This document shows positions 37,647 through 48,098 of a stretch of DNA of 64,000 nt, in pieces. Source of the stretch: Legionella sp. W10-070 (GTDB lineage Bacteria; Pseudomonadota; Gammaproteobacteria; Legionellales; Legionellaceae); the NCBI RefSeq assembly GCF_900640175.1, contig NZ_CAAAJC010000003.1, positions 1 through 64,000 of the forward strand, in the 5' to 3' direction. The position numbers and the translations under genes are program-made. Below the pieces are notes generated by a model that saw nothing but the letters and a program-made list of their open reading frames with translations, ran no database searches and had not been told where the DNA came from. Numbering within the stretch: the stretch's first letter is position 1; each line of letters opens with the position of its first letter.

Positions 37647-40553
37647 ATGCCAATGCCATTGAAGGCCTTACGTTATGGCCAATTAAAATTCATAACTGCC
37701 GGCGATGCGGTAGACAAATCAGGCCATGACGTTTTAAGGGTCGAATTTGAAGATACTGATGGCAAAACCAAGAGTGGCTTTTTTAAGCCTCTAGACCCCA
37801 CTTACCCTCCCCTGTTAGCAAAATATGCCGTTGCCATCAGTGTTGCCATTCGTCTTTCATTGGGTGATCGCGCTGCTGAAGACAGACTGGTTTTTAATGA
37901 CCGTGGGGAAATTAAAGGGACAGTTTCCGTTAGTCTAGCAAACTATAAACCGCTTGCCAGCTATTATCAATCACTACCCTCTGATGAAAAGATAAAAGAG
38001 GAGGTTTGCCCCTCGGTAGAAACCTTGCTTCTATATAATGTTGCAGAATTACTAGTCGCTGCCTGGCGTTATAAATGCGATGATCGGCACCCAGGCAACT
38101 TTAGCCTTTTTGGCTTAATCGATTGGGACATGGCCTTATATCATTACACCTGCATTATAAAAGGAGAACGTTTGGTAGATGGTATAACCAAACGGCTTCC
38201 TGAAAAAGACATGAAACTGACTTCCAAAGCATTGGATAATTTCCCTAACATCGAGGGAATAACCCACTTTCCTACCAAAAGTGTACCAGGAAATTTTAAT
38301 GTTTTTAAAGCGTTCCAATCCTATAAAGCATTTCAAGACCTGGCTGCAAATCAGACACTGATAACCGATGAAGAAGAAATTTCCTTTCAGGAGCAATTTT
38401 TTTCCGCCTTGCTAAAAGAACTGCTTACCCATGATCCCAAAATGCTTTATCAGCGATTAAAAGACTATACCGGCGAGGAATTGCCTCTTGATTACCTCTC
38501 TCTGGAAGAAGAAAAGCATAAAAAATTAGCAGAAAAATACCCGCATTTATTTAATGAGCAAACCAACTCCGAACCCTTCATTAACCACATCATGGCAATT
38601 TTTGAACAAGAATATAGAGAGTTATACAATTCGGCAACCTATTATCCAGGGTGCAAAAAAAATGACTGGGGTATTTCTGTGGTTGGTTTTAGCCGCTTTT
38701 TACGTAACAAACCATCTGCCTACCGTAAAATAATTGACTGGGCAACCAATCAAAATAAAAGAATGGAAGAAAGCTGGTCTGCTTATCAATCCCAAGCGCT
38801 GATAGCCGACGAACATTCAACCAGAAGAGCACCCGATGCTTACGCAGTAGCCCCTGAAGGGCGCTACAAGTTAGAATACATGGAAAAAAGCTATCATAAA
38901 ATATGGCGTGACTCCCATAAGCCTACAATTACCTTTATTATAGCGGAAATCAAGATATTGGCACGAGAACTGGCTAACGAATTGCGCTCCAATCCCTTGC
39001 CTCCCTTAGCTTTTAGAGAATCCCTGGATCTTGAAGAGAGTTCAAGTATCGATTCCTGGCAGATCTTGGGGGAGCAAAAACCGATTATTGAATCAGAACA
39101 TGTGGATTGTGAAGAAGATAACAGGTTAAAACAAGCACTGATTGCCTTGGAGGAATTCATTTCCGAGCTCGAAAGCAGTGATAAAGCGTACTGGGAGGTC
39201 AAATTAGAGAATCTTAGCTCAGAACATAGCCAAGCTTTCTGCCACAAAATATCAGAATTAATCCGTAATGCCGAGGTTGATATCCTGGATTCTTTGAAGG
39301 GAACCAGTTGGGAAGAAAGCTTTAACACCTATATTACCAGATTACAAGAATTATACTTGGGTTTCCATTTTAGACGCCACCTAATATCAAAGGATGTCGT
39401 CTTAAGTAAAAACGCAGAACGAGAATATACTACCCTACTGGCTCGTAATCATACGGATATAGAAATTGTTAATGCCTGCCTGCAAGCTTTATTTGATTGG
39501 GCAAATACATTGGAATCTGGTGCGCTTAATGATCTTATCCTTGATACCATCAAAAACTGTTATGAACCAAGTTCATGGAATTTTACAGCCAAAAGATACC
39601 GTGCTGAAGTAATTGTAAGTTACTTAAAGAAAACGACTGATGATAACACCAACCGCCTGGCTGCCATTTTTAGTGAAGGCAATACAGAAAGCACCTCTTT
39701 GAATACTTTATTGATCAGCAAATTAATTCCCCTGATGCTGGATAGCACGAAGGCTCAAGAGAATCAAAATTTACTGAGCGTTTCCTATGCTGTGGAACGT
39801 AATTATTTTAATTGTGCTAACTATGCCAAGAAAGCCCAGGAGTTCGCACGCAATGAACTACAATTTAAGCATGTTCATTCCAAAACCAAACTGAATGAAT
39901 TTAGCAACATACTGTTTCTTTGGGCAAGCAAACTGGAAAGAGAACCACTAAAAAAAATAATCCTTCAAGCATTAGCTCAGTATGAACCCTACGGCTTTAA
40001 TTGGTTTATCCGCAAAACAAGAGGGCCTGAAATAAAAAAACTTCTGCAGGCATCTCCTGCTCATTCAAATGAGAAATTGCTGGCCCTGATTTTTTCCGAT
40101 GGTGGAAACGAAGAAAATTCTTTAAACACTATTTTACTAACGCTGATTATTAATACCATGAAAAAAGAGATTAGTACTGATCGATGTGGCCTCTCTAAGA
40201 TATCGGAGTGCCCCAATAAGGAAGTGCTGCAGGGTTACAAGCAATCCCAATACTTTCTGACAGATGCAGGATTTTTCTACTACAATAAATTGACTGGCCA
40301 ATGCGCTCTGATAACCACTAACCGAGAACAGATGAAACAATTAAAGGAATATTTCCAGAAACCTAAAAGAATCGGGCAATTATCAGATGAAAATACAAGA
40401 ATGATAACATCAATTACAGGCCACTCCCTTCCGGACGTTAGCATGATTTTGGAAATCAACGATCATCACATTAAGGAATATGGTGCCCGATTGAAAGAAT
40501 ACACCAAACCAATCACGCTGGCTACAAACGTAAAGGGTTATCAGTGGGCCTAG
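37647..40553 (+). CDS. Effector candidate with LepB-N-like lipid-kinase-type domain (968 aa)
   Basis: Residues ~1-250 carry kinase-like marks: Lys47 in TKSGFFKPLD, a conserved SVAIRLSLGDRAAEDRLVF helix, catalytic-loop DDRHPGN (145-151; His148, Asn151) and metal-binding IDWD (158-161), the D-x-H-x-x-N / D-x-D order of PI3K/PI4K-like enzymes. The whole resembles the N-terminal domain of the Legionella effector LepB, which phosphorylates phosphoinositides. The remainder is long and helical, with pairs of similar segments (residues ~600-690 and ~730-830, both with LF.WA..LE). AAGGATG precedes the ATG. Effector status and lipid specificity are inferred. Confidence 0.78.
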   Translation: MPMPLKALRYGQLKFITAGDAVDKSGHDVLRVEFEDTDGKTKSGFFKPLDPTYPPLLAKYAVAISVAIRLSLGDRAAEDRLVFNDRGEIKGTVSVSLANYKPLASYYQSLPSDEKIKEEVCPSVETLLLYNVAELLVAAWRYKCDDRHPGNFSLFGLIDWDMALYHYTCIIKGERLVDGITKRLPEKDMKLTSKALDNFPNIEGITHFPTKSVPGNFNVFKAFQSYKAFQDLAANQTLITDEEEISFQEQFFSALLKELLTHDPKMLYQRLKDYTGEELPLDYLSLEEEKHKKLAEKYPHLFNEQTNSEPFINHIMAIFEQEYRELYNSATYYPGCKKNDWGISVVGFSRFLRNKPSAYRKIIDWATNQNKRMEESWSAYQSQALIADEHSTRRAPDAYAVAPEGRYKLEYMEKSYHKIWRDSHKPTITFIIAEIKILARELANELRSNPLPPLAFRESLDLEESSSIDSWQILGEQKPIIESEHVDCEEDNRLKQALIALEEFISELESSDKAYWEVKLENLSSEHSQAFCHKISELIRNAEVDILDSLKGTSWEESFNTYITRLQELYLGFHFRRHLISKDVVLSKNAEREYTTLLARNHTDIEIVNACLQALFDWANTLESGALNDLILDTIKNCYEPSSWNFTAKRYRAEVIVSYLKKTTDDNTNRLAAIFSEGNTESTSLNTLLISKLIPLMLDSTKAQENQNLLSVSYAVERNYFNCANYAKKAQEFARNELQFKHVHSKTKLNEFSNILFLWASKLEREPLKKIILQALAQYEPYGFNWFIRKTRGPEIKKLLQASPAHSNEKLLALIFSDGGNEENSLNTILLTLIINTMKKEISTDRCGLSKISECPNKEVLQGYKQSQYFLTDAGFFYYNKLTGQCALITTNREQMKQLKEYFQKPKRIGQLSDENTRMITSITGHSLPDVSMILEINDHHIKEYGARLKEYTKPITLATNVKGYQWA

Positions 40554-42645
40554 TGCTGCGGAACTTGCGCCCTGCTAATTTCTGAGTCAGCATATCTCTA
40601 AATAAGGTTTCAAGCTCAGAAAAAAGTGCTTCCATTGCCTTTGTATTGTATTGCCCGTTCTCAGCCGCTTTTTGCAATGCTTGCAGCTCTTCAGCAATAA
40701 AAGCAACGCTATCTTGCCAATATTTATCCTGCAAATCGTTTGCCTGGCTATTGGCAATACTAAGCAGATCGGCTACCTGAATTTGCAACGCCTCAAATTT
40801 TTTCTGATCATTATCATCCTTATCCTCCGTCGCTGTATCCGGTTTATGCCAGGCATCATATAAAAGCTTAAGTGCCAATATGGCCAACGGCAACATAATC
40901 ACCAACCCTAACATCAGACCCCCATTGGCTGTAGCAGCCGAATCATCTACAGCATGCAACCTTGATGAAGAAGTATTGCAATGCCCGGAAGGCAAGGCGC
41001 TTGGCATTTCAGGCGCGCTGGTTAACGAAGAAGAAGACCAAAACTGCAGAGAGGGTGCCAGTTGACTAACAGGAGTAGCTCTCCGGGTAAAATCATCAAC
41101 CTCCTCATGAAGATTTCTGCTCTCCTTAACAGGCTCATCAGAAATCTCCAAGAGTATCGGCTCTGGTATCGCTAATCCTTTAAACTGATGCTGGCGACCA
41201 ATCCAGGCATGCATCGAGTCCATTAACTGCTGCACCAACTCCTGTGTGGCACTGACTAATGCCAGTTGTCTGGCCTCATTGACTTGTTGTGATAAATGAG
41301 TAGTCACCTGATTGATTTGTTGCAACAGCTCCTTACCAGCCAGATGCAAGTCTGCTGGCGTCGCCTTAAAACGAGCGAGGTTATCCTGATTAATGATAAA
41401 GTTGTCAATTTGCACTTGCTTGTTTGTAAGCAGCTTTTCCCACCAGCGTAAATCCTGTTTGTCCTGGATAGATTGATGATAACGCCGGGCATTGGCTTCT
41501 AATACTTCAATCACGTTTTGCTGTGAATGATGAATAAATCCTTCAATGCTTTTTAGCAATTGAAGCATTTGCTCACGGAATTGAATTAAAGTAAAAACCT
41601 CACCAGCCTGTTCAAACAACTGTACTAATTGCTCAAGAATTTCCTGAAAACTTAGTATTTCCTGTAAATCCACAAGACTATTGCTATAAGCAGTTCGTAC
41701 CTCCTCAGGTAATTGATCGACAAATTTAAATTGCTCGCAGGTGGCTAAAATTTCAGCGGATAATTCAAGCGTTGCAAATTTACCGCTTTTAGCCTGCACC
41801 ACATCACTCACACTTAGCCTGCCGCAGGCTTTGGCAGCCAAAGTAGGAAAATCTGACCTGGACTCTGATTGTTGCTCTGAGGCAAATTTTTCCCAATAGG
41901 GATGTGGGTTGACTAACTTGTCTGCCAAGGCAAAATGAAGAACCGTGTGCCTTAATTCAGCCACATGGTTTAATTGCTGCTTTACCCGTAGAATTCTTAC
42001 TTTTAACTGTTGAGAATCAATTTTATGCTCTATTGCCTGTTGATGCTTTTCAATAGCCATTCTGCAATCTGCCAGGAAAAGACGGTCACTGCCAACCGTA
42101 GGGGGGGTGAATATCTCTACCGCTCTTAAGTAATTTTGCAATAATTGCAATTGTTTTCCCACATACTCTGCATTTTCAATCATGGAGAGATGCTTTACCA
42201 TCCGAACCACATCAAGCAGGACATAATTTATCGGCTGATTCAGGTGAGATGCAGATAAATGACGGTTACGGAGAATTAAATAATCCCCAATCACCCGCGT
42301 TAGAGTACTTAGCTCCTGCCAGCTTAATCGTTCATTATTGATTAAATCAATATGGAAGTTATCTTCAGTTAGCTCTTGTTTAGGTTTATATTCTGGGTAA
42401 AAAATCCACGAGTTCTGGTTAACATTCTCCAAGGCAGCATCCAACTGCGGCAGAAACCAACTGTTAGCGGTTTCCAATAGCTCGGGATCCAGGCCTGAAA
42501 CAGCCCTGGCGGATAATACCCTTATTCTGAATTGCAGTTCTTCTGCCGTATAACAGGCTTCATTGTGCAGTGGCCGAGAAAAAAAGCCAAAGCGCGATGT
42601 TGGCGGCATGGAACGGTAGTCAACGTGATGGTATATACTGCGCAT
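40522..42645 (-). CDS. Coiled-coil membrane effector candidate (707 aa)
   Basis: A helical, Gln/Leu-rich protein with coiled coils over most of residues 60-470, a Ser/Pro-rich linker, one transmembrane helix at about 577-596 (LMLGLVIMLPLAILALKLLY) and a ~107-residue helical tail ending RPTDNPLRL. AGGGGAG precedes the ATG. Its stop overlaps the end of the upstream 968-aa gene by 32 bases, tail to tail. No family is recognised. The single late anchor and coiled coils recall SNARE-like effectors, which is speculation. Confidence 0.72.
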   Translation of the reverse strand: MRSIYHHVDYRSMPPTSRFGFFSRPLHNEACYTAEELQFRIRVLSARAVSGLDPELLETANSWFLPQLDAALENVNQNSWIFYPEYKPKQELTEDNFHIDLINNERLSWQELSTLTRVIGDYLILRNRHLSASHLNQPINYVLLDVVRMVKHLSMIENAEYVGKQLQLLQNYLRAVEIFTPPTVGSDRLFLADCRMAIEKHQQAIEHKIDSQQLKVRILRVKQQLNHVAELRHTVLHFALADKLVNPHPYWEKFASEQQSESRSDFPTLAAKACGRLSVSDVVQAKSGKFATLELSAEILATCEQFKFVDQLPEEVRTAYSNSLVDLQEILSFQEILEQLVQLFEQAGEVFTLIQFREQMLQLLKSIEGFIHHSQQNVIEVLEANARRYHQSIQDKQDLRWWEKLLTNKQVQIDNFIINQDNLARFKATPADLHLAGKELLQQINQVTTHLSQQVNEARQLALVSATQELVQQLMDSMHAWIGRQHQFKGLAIPEPILLEISDEPVKESRNLHEEVDDFTRRATPVSQLAPSLQFWSSSSLTSAPEMPSALPSGHCNTSSSRLHAVDDSAATANGGLMLGLVIMLPLAILALKLLYDAWHKPDTATEDKDDNDQKKFEALQIQVADLLSIANSQANDLQDKYWQDSVAFIAEELQALQKAAENGQYNTKAMEALFSELETLFRDMLTQKLAGRKFRSTRPTDNPLRL

Positions 42646-42770
42646 AAACTCCCCTGTTAGTCCTTTTCAGTGTAAAGCTTATATGGCCAATATACTTCAA
42701 ATAACAACAAGCTTGAAACCTCTATCCTCAATATACAGGCAATCCATTTATTTATCGGCTATAAATAGAT

Positions 42771-42858
42771 AATCATACCATTGAAAATAGGGTCATTAGG
42801 GCCTGTTCGCGATTCTATTAAACAAAATATCATTTACCCCATTTTCAATGGTATGATT
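42771..42858. repeat. 22-bp inverted repeat 29 bp upstream of psd
   Basis: AATCATACCATTGAAAATAG followed by GG (42771-42792) is answered by CCCCATTTTCAATGGTATGATT (42837-42858), with 18 perfect pairs at the outer end, around a 44-base centre. It could be a miniature element or a long leader hairpin just before the psd start. Confidence 0.65.
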
Positions 42859-42887
42859 CCTGAAAAATTTTTATTGTAACGATTTGT

Positions 42888-43739
42888 ATGCGTGATTATT
42901 TAAAAACTCTGCCTCAGTTTATCCTACCCAAAGGTCGATTAACTCATTTGGCTGGCATATTTGCCAATGTGCGTACGCCTGCCATTAAGAATTTCTTAAT
43001 TCGCCATTTCATCAGACAATATGGCGTTAATATGCAGGAAGCCAGGGAAGAAACCCCTGAAAACTATGCTTGTTTTAACGATTTTTTTATCCGCCAGTTA
43101 AAGCCGGAATGCAGGCCCTTGGCCAACGCAGATATTATTTCGCCTGTGGACGGTTTTATCAGTGAATTCGGTGCAATAAAAGAAGGCCAGATAGTCCAGG
43201 CTAAAAAACATAATTATACTGTTGAAGAACTATTGGCTTGCAATAAGGCATTAAGTAAACAATTTATTGATGGCTGCTTTGCGACCCTTTACCTGTCTCC
43301 CAAAGATTACCACCGCATTCATATGCCGATTGCTGCGACTTTAAGAGAACTAATTTATGTGCCAGGCAAATTATTTTCTGTGCAACCTTCAACCGTTCGC
43401 GTCATTCCCATGCTGTTTGCACGCAATGAGCGATTAGTCGCCTTATTTGACACTGAAGCCGGTTTAATGGCGATGGTTCTGGTTGGCGCAACCATCGTCG
43501 GTGCCATTGGCACCCGCTGGCATGGCGACATCAAACGCTCAGCTAAAAAGCAAGCCTATTATATCGACCCCAAGGAGTCCGCAAATACTATTTTGCAAGG
43601 TGAGGAAATGGGTTATTTCAAGCTAGGCTCCACCGTGATCCTGTTGTTTGCTGAGGGTAATCAAATTCATTGGCATGATGACTTATACCCGGGCCAAAGT
43701 ATCCGTTATGGTCAGGCACTGGCTGAACTTATAAAGTAG
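42888..43739 (+). CDS. psd: Phosphatidylserine decarboxylase proenzyme
   Basis: A 283-aa membrane-associated pyruvoyl enzyme that makes phosphatidylethanolamine. The self-cleavage site is LGST (Ser248 in [13 protein letters not shown]), which yields the pyruvoyl alpha chain. Other marks are [26 protein letters not shown] and [12 protein letters not shown]. Length is typical. The gene stands among effector-like genes and overlaps the 3' end of the next, convergent gene by 11 bases. Confidence 0.96.
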   Translation: MRDYLKTLPQFILPKGRLTHLAGIFANVRTPAIKNFLIRHFIRQYGVNMQEAREETPENYACFNDFFIRQLKPECRPLANADIISPVDGFISEFGAIKEGQIVQAKKHNYTVEELLACNKALSKQFIDGCFATLYLSPKDYHRIHMPIAATLRELIYVPGKLFSVQPSTVRVIPMLFARNERLVALFDTEAGLMAMVLVGATIVGAIGTRWHGDIKRSAKKQAYYIDPKESANTILQGEEMGYFKLGSTVILLFAEGNQIHWHDDLYPGQSIRYGQALAELIK

Positions 43740-46700
43740 CTCGTTGATCGAGAACCTGATCTTCACCCATTGTAGATGTCACGACCACCTCTGCAACAAC
43801 GGGTTTGATATCCGCTATCCTTTCTTCAAGAATACATTGGATAGTGTCCGATGATCTCAACGTCTCATCAGAGTATTCCATTAGTTTTTTAATATCAGGG
43901 CTAGTCATTTCCTTAATAGCATCCCCCAGTTTTTTCATAGCCTCCCTGTCTTCCACCAATAGATTTAACCGGGTAATTAGAGCCATTGCTTCCTGTTCAA
44001 CTAAACTGTCTGTCGTTACCTCAGGTAATTCTTCTGCTTTTTTGTGGATTGCTTCCCATTTACCAGATACTTTCTCTCTAACAGTATCTTTGCTGGAAAC
44101 AATCTCTTTTTCGATGCTGACTTTTGGCGCTTGTTCTCTTTGATAAGCCTGAGCAATTGCCATTTGGAATTTCTTATGATCTTCTGGAGGAATTACAATA
44201 ATTTGCTCCTTATTAATGGCAGGAGTCACACCAAACAGCGCTGTTGCCAGTTTAACCTGCTCTTCGGTTTTGGCAACGATACGAAGAGCCAGGACATCAT
44301 TGGATCGCCATGCGAAACCTAGTTCAGCCCGCGCCTCAGGACGTTTATCCTGATTGAATAAAGAAACAATATAAGGAAAGGTTTCGTATTGATAAGTTGG
44401 CTTAACAAGTAAGGATTCCCGCTTCTGATTGTATACTGACTCGGCAGTAACCATTAATTTTTGTAATTGTCCCTCACTTAATTTACAGCTTAAACCCTTC
44501 TCATTGGAAACAACATCAAGACCAAGTTTTCTTAATCCAGGAGCAACCGTCTTGTTGGTTGTCATCAAGGTGTAAGTACCGTCTTCATTTTTTTGCAGCT
44601 GGAAAGGTATCCTGCCCGTCGGTGGATCAAAGCGCATTGTGTTAAGGAAAGCTTTTCCGTCATGCGACATCACCGAGGTTGGCGAAAAAATTTTCTCTAA
44701 CTTATCAAGTAAGTCAATTTCACTTTTATGCAACAGGGCGCGTTGTGCAAATACCCTTAAAATATTGGCATTACTTTTAGCAGCAGTGGCAGCCATATCA
44801 TCAATAAACGCTATATATTGATTAAGTTCATCATTTGGCATGCCATGCTTTATTGCATCATTAATTAAATCAATTTTGACCTCGGTAAAATAGAGGTCAA
44901 ATGGCTGTAATTTTCCCGTGCTAATTTGCATGATATAGGTGTCAATTAATGCTTCTTTCACTCCACCTTCTTGATAGGTTTCCCTAATCCTGCTTAAACG
45001 ACCCAGTAAATCATCGGGAGACGGTGTATTTTTTTGAATATTATGCAATCCTTCACGTAACTCGGGAGGATAGCTCTTAATTAACTCTTCGCTGGGATTT
45101 TCACCGGTAATCATTTTTCTTAACAGATGTACACCAATCATCCGGTCAGACAGAGTGGTATCGTAGAATACGCTGTAATTTCGATACATGCCATGACGGG
45201 CTTGCCCCAAAAAGGAAGAACCTCTGAAAATAGCGGGCGCTTTAGCGTATTTGTCTTCAAATGAAAAATCATCCTGTAAAGAGGAGCTTACACCGCTTCC
45301 TTCATAGGGTTTGCCATAATCGAAACCATAGAATTGTCCATTGGCAAATCCTTTGTTCTGCGCCTCCTTGCCCATGCCATCTCTATCACCGACAGCGATA
45401 CCAAAAATTAAATTTTTACCCAGGCCAGGAATGACTTTGGCCCGTTTAACCAGCGCATCCTTATCCTCAACAAGAATACCATTATAATCAGGCTCACCCC
45501 CCTCATGCAGGAATTCTTTTAATACATGCAAGCCATTTTGCCAGCCACAGGCTAACATGGAGTGAAGTCCTTTATCCCCCCGTACCCATACTAAATTTTG
45601 ACGCTGATTATGAGGACTAAAAATCCTGGCCAGTCGGGTGCCGACATATTCCCTCATAGCCTCTTTATTCGCCTTCATTCGGTCTTTTTGGCCTTCCGCA
45701 TAATCCAGTTTATATAGCCAGGAGCTTAGTTTTTCATTTTTTTCAATACCATTTTTGACCTCTTTGCAAAGCCACTTAATACGATTATCAAGCTCCTTTT
45801 CGCGATGAGAACCCTTTACATAAGCATTAACAAAAGTCGAAAAAATCTGTTGTTTTCTTTCTAATCCTTCAATTTTAAGCCCTTCTCTCAATTGTGTGAG
45901 GTTTCTTCTTTCTTCCCCAGACATTTTTTTGTTAAAAAGAGCCTCATCCAATTTTTCCTCGGATAAAATTTTCTCTAATTCTGTAAAAAAGGCCTCATTT
46001 AAGTCAACCGCTCTAAATCCTGGTTCCACGCCACTGCTTTTTTCCGCAAAACAAAATTGCCTCGCACCAAACATGGTGCCTACACGAGTTAATTCTTTTT
46101 GGCTGCGTAAATTGGTCAGATCCACCCGATCTGTTGCTTCCTTTCCTATTGAGTTAACCGAAGGACTTACAGTCAATTGGACTATTTTCTTACTCCCTAC
46201 TACGGGGGTACTTTGTGATGTTTTAGTCGACTCAACCCTGGTTTTCCTGACTGGAGGCAACAAAGTTTCCTCACTCTTTTTAGTGCTTACGCCTAACCTG
46301 TCATTGAGCATCCGCATCAATAAGCCATCTTTTTTTAAATGGTATCGTTGCTCATTATCGAGTTCTATCCCAAACTGCTCTTCGCAAAACTTCTTGATGA
46401 ATTTTCCCAGGCCACTATTTGAACCGCCCAGGGTTTTTAAAATTGCGGCGTATTCAGCTGCAAACGCATCTACAAGCGCAAGGATTTTCGCATCTGAAGA
46501 TAAATCATTATCGTTAATTACTGCCCTTATATTTTTACCTAGATTCTCAAGGCTCTCGGTGCGTGCTGTTTTTGGTTCAGCAGCAGTCCATGCTTTAATT
46601 ACCCTATTGTAGTCTTCCTTGAAATTATTGCTGGTGATCACTGACTTTGTTTTATTACCGCCCTTTAGTAATCCCATATAATCTTTCATGTAGTCATCAC

Positions 46701-47796
46701 TTAGTTCGTACTTTTTCCCTTCCGAGAGCTTCACCATATCAGGCTTAATTTTCATTGCCTCGAAATAGTCTCGGTCAATTACCAAATCACTCAGTAATAA
46801 GTCGTAAGTAGCGTCTCTTAAATCCTCTGATCTTGTTGGCGTTCCGGTAAAGCGAGTCCAGTTTGCATTGGCTATTACCCCCCCATTTGGAAATCCAGGG
46901 GCTGTTAATAAGCCTTTAAGCGCACGATAACCACAACTCCAACCATCCCTTTGCAAATTATCCGAGTTCACATTAACCGTCTTTGTCGTAGCAGCAGGGA
47001 AGGCACTATAATGACCGTCTGTGTAATTAATCGCATTCCTTAAAATGTTTTGCTCATCCCCTGAAAGCGGCATGGAGTCCTGATAATTTATGGTAACTGA
47101 ATTGCTTGTTGGATCAACGTTCACCATCGCATAAGTCCAGTGAGAGCCTTGACTGCGCAATGAACCCGTGCTGCCTTTATTGATGATTAACGGAATTGAG
47201 TAAGGCGCGGTCTCGTCAGCGTGCTTTACTCTCTCAAAATGCAATATCATCCCGATATCTTTCTCAGTTAACCGGGTAATATGTGTTCTATCCTTAACCC
47301 CCAGCTTAATAAGCAAACGCTCTATATCGACTTCGCCAAGCCATTCGCTTGGACCTAACTTATTACCCAACAATTTTTCTGCGATACCTAAATTGCTGCT
47401 TTGGGCATGCAAGTCACGTAAAGAGCGCGATCCAAGCTGCTGACTAAGAACCAGGCCCTCTAGAATTGCGCCTTTTTCATTAAATGAGGTAGCGATTGGT
47501 GGGTTATCACCGGTAAGCACGACTAATTTATCTAACAAGCCCTCTAAGGTTTTAAATTGCCCAGCATAATCTCTGCGGGTTTCCTGATTACTACTGCCAA
47601 TTGCATCGAGGTTTAAACCGTCATGGCCTAATTTATGGAAAAAGTTAATAGCCGTAGTTAAATTGGCATAATTGCCCATGTTATTTAGCCAAACTGGGTC
47701 AAAGCGTCCTTTAAATTTTTCACTTAGATAAAGTTCAATAATGCGCTTTATTTTATCTTCAGCTAACGCTTTAGTAACTTCACTTACAGGTACCAT
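43729..47796 (-). CDS. CE-clan cysteine protease / kinase-like effector candidate (1355 aa)
   Basis: Residues ~205-295 hold a CE-clan triad in order: His219 ([11 protein letters not shown]), Asp240 ([10 protein letters not shown]), Gln282 and Cys288 ([17 protein letters not shown]). This is the pattern of Ulp1/SseL/YopJ-type deubiquitinases, SUMO proteases or acetyltransferases. A second block near 740-860 has [12 protein letters not shown], Asn814 and YGFDYGKPY, the order of a PI3/4-kinase-like catalytic loop and metal site. The last ~350 residues are helical. GAAGATGACATG gives a modest binding site. Two domain types in one chain, large size and context suggest an effector; activity is inferred. 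Confidence 0.8.
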   Translation of the reverse strand: MVPVSEVTKALAEDKIKRIIELYLSEKFKGRFDPVWLNNMGNYANLTTAINFFHKLGHDGLNLDAIGSSNQETRRDYAGQFKTLEGLLDKLVVLTGDNPPIATSFNEKGAILEGLVLSQQLGSRSLRDLHAQSSNLGIAEKLLGNKLGPSEWLGEVDIERLLIKLGVKDRTHITRLTEKDIGMILHFERVKHADETAPYSIPLIINKGSTGSLRSQGSHWTYAMVNVDPTSNSVTINYQDSMPLSGDEQNILRNAINYTDGHYSAFPAATTKTVNVNSDNLQRDGWSCGYRALKGLLTAPGFPNGGVIANANWTRFTGTPTRSEDLRDATYDLLLSDLVIDRDYFEAMKIKPDMVKLSEGKKYELSDDYMKDYMGLLKGGNKTKSVITSNNFKEDYNRVIKAWTAAEPKTARTESLENLGKNIRAVINDNDLSSDAKILALVDAFAAEYAAILKTLGGSNSGLGKFIKKFCEEQFGIELDNEQRYHLKKDGLLMRMLNDRLGVSTKKSEETLLPPVRKTRVESTKTSQSTPVVGSKKIVQLTVSPSVNSIGKEATDRVDLTNLRSQKELTRVGTMFGARQFCFAEKSSGVEPGFRAVDLNEAFFTELEKILSEEKLDEALFNKKMSGEERRNLTQLREGLKIEGLERKQQIFSTFVNAYVKGSHREKELDNRIKWLCKEVKNGIEKNEKLSSWLYKLDYAEGQKDRMKANKEAMREYVGTRLARIFSPHNQRQNLVWVRGDKGLHSMLACGWQNGLHVLKEFLHEGGEPDYNGILVEDKDALVKRAKVIPGLGKNLIFGIAVGDRDGMGKEAQNKGFANGQFYGFDYGKPYEGSGVSSSLQDDFSFEDKYAKAPAIFRGSSFLGQARHGMYRNYSVFYDTTLSDRMIGVHLLRKMITGENPSEELIKSYPPELREGLHNIQKNTPSPDDLLGRLSRIRETYQEGGVKEALIDTYIMQISTGKLQPFDLYFTEVKIDLINDAIKHGMPNDELNQYIAFIDDMAATAAKSNANILRVFAQRALLHKSEIDLLDKLEKIFSPTSVMSHDGKAFLNTMRFDPPTGRIPFQLQKNEDGTYTLMTTNKTVAPGLRKLGLDVVSNEKGLSCKLSEGQLQKLMVTAESVYNQKRESLLVKPTYQYETFPYIVSLFNQDKRPEARAELGFAWRSNDVLALRIVAKTEEQVKLATALFGVTPAINKEQIIVIPPEDHKKFQMAIAQAYQREQAPKVSIEKEIVSSKDTVREKVSGKWEAIHKKAEELPEVTTDSLVEQEAMALITRLNLLVEDREAMKKLGDAIKEMTSPDIKKLMEYSDETLRSSDTIQCILEERIADIKPVVAEVVVTSTMGEDQVLDQRATL

Positions 47797-48098
47797 GTCA
47801 TCTTCCTTATTTATTGATAATCAGGATGTAAAGCGAAAAATGGAGGCTTAACATCCCCCTAAATTTATAGGCTTATAACCCCACCTTATTCCCTTAAGGC
47901 TGATTATTTAAAGTATAGTATTTATAATTAAATACAGTGCAATTAGATTTTTTTTTGAATCAATTGTTTGTTTATAAATCCGAATTTTGATATAATGGTG
48001 CGTTCTTTTGGTTAAAATTAAAACGTCAGTTCGGATAAGAAACTCAGCCTGACATTACTCTAATGGGCTGACATCCAACGTTAAAAAGGTATCGTTTT
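47797..48098. other. Divergent promoter region between two effector candidates
   Basis: 302 AT-rich bases between the 1355-aa gene (minus) and the kinase gene (plus). I see one good promoter (47968-47996) and no open frame or repeat. Confidence 0.5.
47968..47996 (+). promoter_or_regulatory. Sigma-70-like promoter for the Ser/Thr kinase gene
   Basis: TTGTTT (47968-47973), 17 bases, perfect TATAAT (47991-47996). The ATG is about 100 bases downstream, leaving a long leader. Confidence 0.5.

Noticed and set aside
45896-46612. 238-codon plus frame within the 1355-aa gene
   Set aside because: It is the antisense shadow of a strongly coding gene, with serine/leucine bias typical of such shadows.
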